Origin: Pyrinomonadaceae bacterium
GTDB lineage: Bacteria; Acidobacteriota; Blastocatellia; Pyrinomonadales; Pyrinomonadaceae
Length of the DNA stretch: 38,414 bases
Direction of reading: 5' to 3'
NCBI GenBank assembly: GCA_022843305.1
Contig: JALHNX010000030.1
Coordinates: 1 to 38,414 of the forward strand
Positions 1 to 7,699 of the stretch are shown one piece after another. A program made the position numbers and the translations under genes. The first letter of the stretch is position 1. Every line of letters begins with the position of its first letter. Below the pieces are notes generated by a model. That model ran no database searches and was not told where the DNA came from. It was given only the letters and a program-made list of their open reading frames with translations.

Positions 1-20
1 TTTCACCCAGAAATTGAAAA

Positions 21-40
21 GGCGACTCCGAAGAATCGCC
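21..40 (-). terminator. original tRNA-Phe terminator, left island flank
   Basis: Read on the minus strand, GGCGAUUC and GAGUCGCC form an 8-bp stem closed by a UUCG tetraloop, followed by a short U run (17-20). It sits 14 bases beyond the 3' end of the tRNA-Phe fragment at 55-102. It is most simply the chromosomal terminator that served the tRNA gene before the island inserted. Confidence 0.6.
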
Positions 41-44
41 TAAG

Positions 45-102
<58 letters not shown>

Positions 103-214
103 TAAATATTGTAATGCTTGAGTTTACTTTGGGCGGATATGGCTTGATTGATGGAGGTTTTAGATTACCTGAATTTGGCTAAAACGGTGTATCTTGTTCA
201 AAATTGGATGATTT

Positions 215-232
215 GTTGCACTAAAGTTGCAC
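215..232 (+). promoter_or_regulatory. putative integrase arm sites, left end
   Basis: Two GTTGCAC copies start at 215 and 226, an 11-bp period. The same motif pair with the same period and orientation occurs at the right end (17893 and 17904). Paired short repeats inboard of the core are typical of arm-type sites for tyrosine recombinases. The rest of 103-389 is AT-rich and shows no gene. Confidence 0.5.
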
Positions 233-389
233 GAAGATTATGAAGTAAAGCAGAACGGATTTGCAATAATATTTTAATATTTGTAGTGAACTAAAAGTAA
301 TGCTCAAACAATTTCTGACGTGGACTTTCTAAACCAATCGCCGCTTGTGATCGAAACTGATGATTGGGTTGGGTAGAAATTCTAATTTT

Positions 390-824
390 CTAAAGCGGAT
401 AATCTATTTGCAAAAGTTCTTTCACAATTTTATTGGTAATTCTCTCTTCCTGCTCGGTCATTTTTGCGGTGCGGTCTTCCAGCAGATTGCTGATAAATGC
501 GCGGTTAAATTGTTGGACAGGGACGTAATTTGATTCTTTTCTTAATCGTTGGTCAAGATGATTGGCGATTTCGTTGTGCATCAGCGGAAAAACTTTTCCT
601 TTGAACTCTACTTCATCCGCCAATACATCAAGAAAACATTCTTTGGCGTTATCTCTGGTATGCTCGAAAAACTGAATCGCTTCTGTCGAAGTCTTAAAAT
701 CGGATTCCGTGCTTTTGTCGTTTTCGTCAATCGCGGTAACGCGAAAGATACGACTCTGTTCGAGCAAATGTTTGGCGGTTTCGTAGTCCGCTGTAATAAT
801 TCGTCGTATTTCTTCTCCAGTCAT
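390..824 (-). CDS. small protein of unknown function downstream of type III res
   Basis: A 144-residue protein I do not recognise. The chosen ATG is preceded by a strong ribosome site (AAAGGAGGG, 5 bases upstream). A longer reading from a TTG at 884 would overlap the res stop and lacks such a site. The protein is charged and predicted helical with no signal peptide, membrane segment or obvious catalytic motif; it ends in a Glu/Lys-rich helix followed by LLQIDYPL. It is the last gene of the minus-strand cargo block, 56 bases after res, so it is probably co-transcribed with the restriction-modification genes. A role as a modulator of Res or Mod is only inference from position. Confidence 0.75.
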   Translation of the reverse strand: MTGEEIRRIITADYETAKHLLEQSRIFRVTAIDENDKSTESDFKTSTEAIQFFEHTRDNAKECFLDVLADEVEFKGKVFPLMHNEIANHLDQRLRKESNYVPVQQFNRAFISNLLEDRTAKMTEQEERITNKIVKELLQIDYPL

Positions 825-880
825 AAATCCCTCCTTTGAGACATATTCATACAAGCGATGCCCCGATTTTATCAATAAAA

Positions 881-3487
881 TCAACCATCAACAAAAGACT
901 CGGAAACTTCCGAGCTTTTTATCAACTTGTAACGCATATCGCTCGAAGCGGCTAATTGGCTGGCATAATCTGCTTTGGCGCGGACGATGGCGTTGTCAAT
1001 CATATTGTCGCCTTTGACTTCGATTAGGGTGTATGAATCGTCAAGCATTTGGACAAGAAAGTCCGGGTAATAGCTTCGCAAAGCGTGTGATTCGGGGTCA
1101 ATATAGTTGATGGCAAAATCGGTTTGTCCGTGCGTGAGCATTCCCGTGAACCAGACTTTTTTGATTTTTTTGCTTGTCAGAAGATTCCAAAACAAATCGT
1201 TTTCGGGTTTGCTGTCGAAGCAATAATTATCGAGATGAAAAGATTTGTCAGCAAATGCCTTAAACATCGCGTCGTCGCGGTTTGCCCGCAAGCCTTTTTT
1301 GACTTTGACTTGGTAATAATCTTTGTCTTTGGGCTGTTTGATAAGTTCTAATTCGATGTCTTCTTTCTTCTCGTATTCATCAAGACGATAAAGCTCGTTG
1401 AATAATTTCGGAATTAAGTGGTCGTAAAGAATTTCGTTGTATTTATTGACGGATTTGATTATTTCTTCAATTCCTTCGGTTGAGAAATTTAATAATTCGC
1501 GCACTTTTAGCGGTGATAGATACAAATAGCGGGCGATTTCCGCAACTAAAGTCAGTTCCGAAAAAACACGGGTTTCTTTTATTTCCGTGACAGTTACTTT
1601 TGAAACGACTTTTTCGAGATTTCTGATGTCGCGTTCGCGGCGGATTATTTCATAACGGCTCGTATCAATTTTTTCCAAGCCGAAATAAATCTCGTTTTCG
1701 ATTTCTTTTTCGATTAACTGATGAAGCCTTCGCACTCGTTTTAGTTTTATTTTGACGGGCGGCGGAACAATGCGGACTTCGACGGTTTCACGGTTATCTC
1801 CGGCATTGTTCAAATCGGTAATCGAAAGCCGCAAGTTTTCTTCCAATTCCTTTTCGAGAATCTGCACGTTTTCCTGCGAAAGATAAACTTTGCCCGATTG
1901 CTGAACTTCGCTGATTTGCCGCAGACAGCGCATCGAAGCCTGTAGAACAAAAATTTTCGATTTCGGTTGGCGGTGCAGACCGACGGCGAACAGCGAACGG
2001 CAATCCCAACCTTCTTTGCCTTTGTTGACGAGCAAGATGAACTGCTTTTCGGATTTCGGTTTGTCGAGATCGTTAAATTCGCGGCGGTCGTCATTGTTCG
2101 TGATTTTTTCATCGCCGACATTGACTAAAATTTTAGTATGCGGAATATTCATTTCCGCCAAAACTTTCTCGACTGCCGGACGCAGTTCATTTTGAAGTTC
2201 GGCTATGGTTGAAGCGAAAAACGCAATTTTCGGCAGAAGATTTTCGTAGCGTTTGCCGTTGTGGGTTTCCCAAAATTCCTTGATTGCCAGACGGACAAAA
2301 GCAAGCGTTTGATCTTGGATATTTTCAAATCCTGAGATTTTGACTTTTTTTAAATACTGATTGTCTATCGCATCGCGCAAGCCGTAAGAATAGACGACTT
2401 CGGGCAGAAGACGGCTTTTAACATACGGCGTTCCGGTGTAGTTGTAGCAACCGACAACCTTTGTTCCGGCTTCCGCCAGATTCGCCGCGAGTTCGTTGAT
2501 CGTCAGACGCAGGCTTGTCGCCGAATTCTGCGTTCCGAAATCTTTTGCTAACTTTGTGCCGAAGATGTGATGCGCTTCGTCAACGTAAATTCCGAGTTGT
2601 TTCAATCGCGTCAATTTGGCAAAACGCTGATTCGTAATCAAATCGGTTTCGGTATCAATCTCGAAGCCGTATAGATCGAGATAATCTTCATTCAGCGTTT
2701 TCGCCTCGTAAATTTTGCCCGTGTCTTCAAAGAGTTTTTGCGACGGCGATTTTTCCTTTGCCTGACGTTTGAGAATAATTTTCTGCGTGTTTGAAACGAT
2801 GATGTTGAATTTCGATTTATCAATCGCGTTGAGCGCGTCGCCCGTCGAATCGAGATAATGAAATTTCAGATTTGTTTCGAGCCAACTGACGTATTCCGCC
2901 GGAACGACTTTTGATTTGTCGAACGATTCGATTTCGCGCAAGGATTGCAGAACGGTTTTGTCGGGCGCGAAAACGAGCGCGTTGTGGCAGTATTTTTCGT
3001 CTTTCGGGTATTTGTTGGCGAGCAGAAATTCGTAGAAGATCGAAGTCGCCATTAGAATCGTTTTGCCGAGTCCCATTGTCAGCGCGAAAATGTAATTCGG
3101 ATAGCTTTGCTCGAATTCTTTGATCTGGTTGAAGACTTCGCGGAACAATTCGGTTTCCCCGGTGTTTTGTCCTTCAATCGGGTTGAATAATGTCAACTGT
3201 CCGCTTGGCGTGATTCCGGTTGCCGAACGGTTTTCAAATCTGCCGCGCCGTTCAAACCATTCTTCAAAAATCGTATGAAGCGGTTTATTTTCGCAAAATT
3301 CCTTTAGAAAAACATAGATTTCCAACGCCTCGAACTGCGGTCTTCTCAAAAATGAATTGGCGTTTTCCGGGCTGTTAAATTGCAGAAACTTTTTCGTCAT
3401 CGGTTTAAACGCGGCGTAAATCTGCCGCCGTTCCTCGTCGAGAAAAAGTTTCAAATATGTGTAAAACGGAAATTCGATTTGCGGCAT
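881..3487 (-). CDS. res: type III restriction enzyme, Res subunit
   Basis: An 868-residue ATP-dependent helicase-endonuclease. The SF2 motor motifs are present in order: Walker A MGLGKT (about 138-143), DEAH (303-306), TGTP (351-354), a GKEGWDCR segment (about 490-497) and the arginine-finger region QASMRCLRQ (516-524). The C-terminus carries the PD-(D/E)XK nuclease signature: PD at about 808-809 and EVK at about 823-825. Motor and nuclease therefore look intact. Type III Res works in complex with Mod, translocating or sliding on DNA and cutting when unmodified sites are met. It starts three bases after the mod stop, so the two are translated as a pair. It lies in the island cargo and is presumably defensive. 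Confidence 0.95.
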   Translation of the reverse strand: MPQIEFPFYTYLKLFLDEERRQIYAAFKPMTKKFLQFNSPENANSFLRRPQFEALEIYVFLKEFCENKPLHTIFEEWFERRGRFENRSATGITPSGQLTLFNPIEGQNTGETELFREVFNQIKEFEQSYPNYIFALTMGLGKTILMATSIFYEFLLANKYPKDEKYCHNALVFAPDKTVLQSLREIESFDKSKVVPAEYVSWLETNLKFHYLDSTGDALNAIDKSKFNIIVSNTQKIILKRQAKEKSPSQKLFEDTGKIYEAKTLNEDYLDLYGFEIDTETDLITNQRFAKLTRLKQLGIYVDEAHHIFGTKLAKDFGTQNSATSLRLTINELAANLAEAGTKVVGCYNYTGTPYVKSRLLPEVVYSYGLRDAIDNQYLKKVKISGFENIQDQTLAFVRLAIKEFWETHNGKRYENLLPKIAFFASTIAELQNELRPAVEKVLAEMNIPHTKILVNVGDEKITNNDDRREFNDLDKPKSEKQFILLVNKGKEGWDCRSLFAVGLHRQPKSKIFVLQASMRCLRQISEVQQSGKVYLSQENVQILEKELEENLRLSITDLNNAGDNRETVEVRIVPPPVKIKLKRVRRLHQLIEKEIENEIYFGLEKIDTSRYEIIRRERDIRNLEKVVSKVTVTEIKETRVFSELTLVAEIARYLYLSPLKVRELLNFSTEGIEEIIKSVNKYNEILYDHLIPKLFNELYRLDEYEKKEDIELELIKQPKDKDYYQVKVKKGLRANRDDAMFKAFADKSFHLDNYCFDSKPENDLFWNLLTSKKIKKVWFTGMLTHGQTDFAINYIDPESHALRSYYPDFLVQMLDDSYTLIEVKGDNMIDNAIVRAKADYASQLAASSDMRYKLIKSSEVSESFVDG

Positions 3488-3490
3488 AAC

Positions 3491-5350
3491 TTATTTTACT
3501 GTCACTTCCAAAGATTCGCTTAAAAGATCGGTAACTTTTACCCTGATCGTTCCAGCATCCGAAGGGATTTTGTATTCGCCTTTGACGAGTTCGTTACGCT
3601 CGGGAATGTCGAGCATTTTCGGCTCGAAAATCGGTTCGCCGTAATTGAAATCTATCATCACGGATTCGACAAGTTCGCGCCAGTTTTCGACGTTTTGTTT
3701 TTCGATGGAAAGTTTCTGCAAAAGATTCATCGGGTAAAATTGTTTGATAACTAATTGAGAGTTTTCGCGGACAATCTCGGCTTCGGAATCGCGTTTGAAT
3801 TCGAGTTTCGATTTGTCGCGCAGGATGTCAACGACTTCGACATCAATTTTATACGGATGAAGTTCTTTTTTCAGATGCGCCGCCAGATCGGGTTCGTGTC
3901 CCATACAGATCAATTGAAGATGAACAACCGTCGCGCCCGGATTTTCTTTTAATATCCCGTCGGCGCGTTTGCGGTCAAAATTGGTAATCAGTTCGTTGAG
4001 ATCGGCGCGGGTAGCGATGCGGTTGACCGGCATAATCTTGACCATTCGCCCGTCTTTTTCACCGTCGTAGAGCGAATTGTTGATCGCCGGTTGGATTTCC
4101 AACGCTTTTGTCAGCAATTCTTTGGCTTCGAGTTCGTTGCGGAAAAAGTCGTAATAATTGACGTTATAAACCTGAAATCCGGTGTAGAATTTTTCCGGCG
4201 TTTGTTCGTCCGCGTCTTCACCGAAATCGAGTTTCTTTTCCGCTTTGTTCAATTCATCCGCTACACCGATCAAACGCTTGGTTGTCGTCTGAATCGCGCC
4301 GAGATTGATGTCCGCGCCGATAAAACGCCTGCCAAGTTTCATCGCCGCCGCCTGCGTCGTGCCGCTTCCCATAAAACAATCGAAAACAATGTCGTTCGGA
4401 TTTGATGAGGCTTTGATTATTCGTTCAAGTAATGCTTCGGGCTTTTGAGTTGGATAGTTTTGCCTTTCTTTTGCCACAGGATTAACGGGAGGTATATCAT
4501 TCCATAATGGAGCAACAACATTGACTGATTCATCGTCAATATCTTCCCAAACCGAATCAACAATATCTCCTTCAACTTCGTCTAGGTAGATTATTCTTGT
4601 TCCGCCTCCAGTAGGATTAACATCATCCCTATAAAGCCTTTCAGTTTCTTTTTCAACTTTGAATCTTCTAACATATTCTTCGCTATGAGGAGTGAATTGA
4701 ACATTCCAGATGTATTCGTCTGACTTAACATACGATAAAATTGTATCGTGTTTTTGCGGAAACTTTTTTGAAGTTGCTCTTTTGAAACCAAAATATGCCC
4801 AAATAATTTCATTTCTAAAGTGATTTTCTCCAAAAATCTCATTACAAATCGAACGTAATAAATGATTCTTATGCCAATCGCAATGAAGATAAATTGAACC
4901 ATCATCAGCCAACAATTCCCGCATTATCAGAAGTCTTTCATACATAAATTGCAGATATTCGTCATTCGTCCAAATATCGGTGTATTGTTTTTCTTCAAAA
5001 GCGGTCTGATCGTTTTCGACCTGTTTGCCGCGCAGAGAGATTTTCTTTTTGTAATCGGCTTTGGAATCGAACGGCGGATCAATGTAGATGAGATTTACCT
5101 TGCCGCGAAATTCCTTCAAAAGATGCGACATCACTTGCAGATTGTCGCCCCAATAGATGCGGTTAAACCAACCGTCGGTTTCTTCGCCGTGAGTTTCTTT
5201 AAGCTGTGCCGGATAATACTGCGTTGATTCAAACGGACGCTTCCCCTGCCAATGAAGCATCGGATAACCTTTGATCGGCTCAAATCGGTATTCTTCAACC
5301 GTCTCGATGTCCGGCTGAAATTTTGCGGGTAATTCGTGTTGTTCGGTCAT
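3491..5350 (-). CDS. mod: type III DNA adenine methyltransferase, Mod subunit
   Basis: A 619-residue N6-adenine methyltransferase of the beta class. Catalytic motif IV, DPPF (91-94), precedes the AdoMet motif I, FMGSGTT (326-332), the motif order expected for type III Mod. Residues between them should hold the target recognition domain. That stretch (about 141-304; bases 4441-4930) is clearly AT-richer than its flanks: 23-37% GC in sampled 60-base lines, against about 55% at 4261-4380 and 48% at 5101-5160. This suggests exchange of the specificity domain. No obvious ribosome site precedes the ATG. The gene starts 24 bases after the membrane-protein gene and is followed immediately by res, so it is probably within one transcript. 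Confidence 0.95.
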   Translation of the reverse strand: MTEQHELPAKFQPDIETVEEYRFEPIKGYPMLHWQGKRPFESTQYYPAQLKETHGEETDGWFNRIYWGDNLQVMSHLLKEFRGKVNLIYIDPPFDSKADYKKKISLRGKQVENDQTAFEEKQYTDIWTNDEYLQFMYERLLIMRELLADDGSIYLHCDWHKNHLLRSICNEIFGENHFRNEIIWAYFGFKRATSKKFPQKHDTILSYVKSDEYIWNVQFTPHSEEYVRRFKVEKETERLYRDDVNPTGGGTRIIYLDEVEGDIVDSVWEDIDDESVNVVAPLWNDIPPVNPVAKERQNYPTQKPEALLERIIKASSNPNDIVFDCFMGSGTTQAAAMKLGRRFIGADINLGAIQTTTKRLIGVADELNKAEKKLDFGEDADEQTPEKFYTGFQVYNVNYYDFFRNELEAKELLTKALEIQPAINNSLYDGEKDGRMVKIMPVNRIATRADLNELITNFDRKRADGILKENPGATVVHLQLICMGHEPDLAAHLKKELHPYKIDVEVVDILRDKSKLEFKRDSEAEIVRENSQLVIKQFYPMNLLQKLSIEKQNVENWRELVESVMIDFNYGEPIFEPKMLDIPERNELVKGEYKIPSDAGTIRVKVTDLLSESLEVTVK

Positions 5351-5374
5351 GTTTTTATTTGATTAAAATCACTA

Positions 5375-7468
5375 TCAATCATCTTTTGTTTCTACTTTAT
5401 TTTCTTCTTCATTCGATTTATTTTCCGCTTCGCCCGGTTTCCGATTCTTCGGCTTCGATTTCGTTCGTTTTATAAGTTTTTCATTTTCCGCTTCCTTTGG
5501 ACTTGGCAAAGCGGATTTGTCGGAATCGGAGGGCGTAGCCTGATTCCCGTTTTCATCAGGAGGGTCTGCTGGCGGCAAATTATCTTTGATTTTTTCTCTA
5601 TTCTCTTTTTTAAAATTTACATAAGCCGATACAATAGTGCCAATACCTCCAAAAAATGTTCCGATAGCTGCAATTATAATAAATAGGTCTTTAATATCAT
5701 CAGCAACCATACTTTGCGAGAATAATGGCTTCCCAAAATATTGGACGATCAGTGAGATTAACAAAAGACAAAGAGATGCAATAAAAACTTTACGATAGAC
5801 CGTTAAATCAAATCTGGCGACCTTTTGTGCAATTCGTTTTGATGGAATGAGTCTCGCAAGATTTTGGGGAAGAAAAAGACTTACAATCAAAGATTTGTCA
5901 GGTGGAGGAACATTTGCGAAACGCTTTTTGACAATCTCTAATACTTCTTTATTCTCTCCGTGAACTATTAAGGCATCAGAATCTTTTTCTCTTTTATCCC
6001 TAAATGCCTCACTAAGCAATTTATTGGGATTTTCCGCTATCTCTTTACAAAATTCAAATGTAAGTTTTTCTGATTCCGCACTGTCATCAGTTGATTCAAC
6101 CGCCTTAACGGTAGAATTGTGTTTCCTGTAATAGTTTAATATTTCATCATATTCTTCCCAAATTTCGTCAATGTGCATTTGTCTTTCCAAACATCTGCCT
6201 GATAAATAAATAACAATTACGACACATATTGATTCGAGAATAAGGTGTGTTAGAACGAATCTCGGATCAAAAAAGCGATAGTAGAAAATAGAATAAAAAT
6301 CGTAGCCGACACCAAAAGAAATAACGATCACGGGAAACAAGAAGATCAATTTTGAGCTAGCGGTTAAAGTTTGGTTTTTTTCTTCTCCCGCCATTTCGGG
6401 AATAGTCAAAACTTGTTTCATTGCTAACAAATGATAAAAATAGTCGAGCTTCTCATTATAAAAGGCTTGTTTGAAAGATAAATTAAGGTTCTTTATTTCG
6501 CGCGATAAACTAAATCTTAATAGTAATAAAACGACTATCAGCGAAATTCCGCCAACAATTCCTAGATCGTTTACGTCAATAGCACTTCCGAAAAAAGGTA
6601 AGTCAATAAACTGCACATTATCATCAAAAGCGAAATGTTTTGAAAACTCCTTTGCCTTAATCGCTTCGTGAGAAGGAATAATGTCTTTACTTGGAAGTAT
6701 CTTATCGTGAAAAGCGGCTTCCAAAAGCAAACGATTTAGTCGAACAATATCAACTTTCTTTTGTGAAGATTCCATTTCACTATCATTGGGGTTTTTGTCA
6801 GTTTCCCAAGAATTAAGGATATTTTTAAGTTCTTCATAATTGGTTATAGTTTGGTTAGGTGAATCAATCGAAAAAAGAAAATCAAATCTTTCCCGGTTAA
6901 ACAGATACTTATCTTTAAGAATTTTATTCAGATCATTAGTCAAAAATCTGAAATACATATAATCTGCAAAAACGAATTCTTCCGGCTTGTTTGGATTCGG
7001 TTTACATTCTGTTTCTACTAAATTCTTAGTTTCAGAATTTAAGCTGTCATATAAATATTTGCCTATAGCTTCCTTGCCATTTTGGGAAGTCGAGTCTTTG
7101 TGTTTATAAATATCATCACAGACGAAACCTTTTAATCCGCTAAAATTCTTAGTTTGATAAAACTCAAAAAAGCCAACAGGAAAATGAGTATTTTTAAAGT
7201 CGTTCTCTCCAAAATAAGAATCAAGCAAAGGTTTTTCTGACGAACCGACAGAATTATTTACTGATGTATTTTCAAAACTGCTGAGAGCCTTTAGTCTTTC
7301 AGTCGTGAACGACCAATATGTTGAGTTGTAAAATCCAATTCCGACAATTCCCGTAACAAGAATTAAGGCAATTATTGTCCAACGGGTTCGTTGCGCCGCA
7401 GAATCAGTTTCTTTAATTAAGTTTTTAATTGGAATTTCAATTTTACAGTGATTATGTTTTACTCCCAT
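5375..7468 (-). CDS. multi-spanning membrane protein of unknown function
   Basis: A 697-residue protein that I do not recognise. One N-terminal membrane segment (about 30-47) precedes a large hydrophilic domain of about 260 residues, probably outside the cytoplasm. Further segments lie near 307-326, two at about 372-430, one near 565-585 and one near 600-622. The tail is highly charged and rich in Lys, Glu, Pro and Asn. The ATG has a good ribosome site (GAGGAG, 8 bases upstream). It sits just upstream of mod and res in the same orientation, downstream of the helicase-nuclease, all within island cargo. Membrane proteins in such settings can be effectors of abortive defence, but nothing in the sequence proves this. 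Confidence 0.85.
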   Translation of the reverse strand: MGVKHNHCKIEIPIKNLIKETDSAAQRTRWTIIALILVTGIVGIGFYNSTYWSFTTERLKALSSFENTSVNNSVGSSEKPLLDSYFGENDFKNTHFPVGFFEFYQTKNFSGLKGFVCDDIYKHKDSTSQNGKEAIGKYLYDSLNSETKNLVETECKPNPNKPEEFVFADYMYFRFLTNDLNKILKDKYLFNRERFDFLFSIDSPNQTITNYEELKNILNSWETDKNPNDSEMESSQKKVDIVRLNRLLLEAAFHDKILPSKDIIPSHEAIKAKEFSKHFAFDDNVQFIDLPFFGSAIDVNDLGIVGGISLIVVLLLLRFSLSREIKNLNLSFKQAFYNEKLDYFYHLLAMKQVLTIPEMAGEEKNQTLTASSKLIFLFPVIVISFGVGYDFYSIFYYRFFDPRFVLTHLILESICVVIVIYLSGRCLERQMHIDEIWEEYDEILNYYRKHNSTVKAVESTDDSAESEKLTFEFCKEIAENPNKLLSEAFRDKREKDSDALIVHGENKEVLEIVKKRFANVPPPDKSLIVSLFLPQNLARLIPSKRIAQKVARFDLTVYRKVFIASLCLLLISLIVQYFGKPLFSQSMVADDIKDLFIIIAAIGTFFGGIGTIVSAYVNFKKENREKIKDNLPPADPPDENGNQATPSDSDKSALPSPKEAENEKLIKRTKSKPKNRKPGEAENKSNEEENKVETKDD

Positions 7469-7699
7469 TTGTAGTTCTCCTCAGTTAAAAGTAACTATCG
7501 TTAAATGAAAAAAGCCGGAAAAGATTTTCAAACAAATTTCTGATTGAAAACTTTTGACGAATTTCAAATTATAATTATTGAATATGGGTGATTTTACAGT
7601 GTGGGAAAACGAGTAAAGCAAAAGTATTTCAACACTGTGTTACTTCATCACCTGAGATAATCAAATTTTTTGGAAACCAGTAAAATTCATTACATTTCC

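Noticed and set aside
7585-7660. GGTGA...ACAGTGT / ACACTGT...TCACC inverted words in the gap before the membrane-protein gene
   Set aside because: The match is short and interrupted, with uneven spacing; not strong enough to call an operator.
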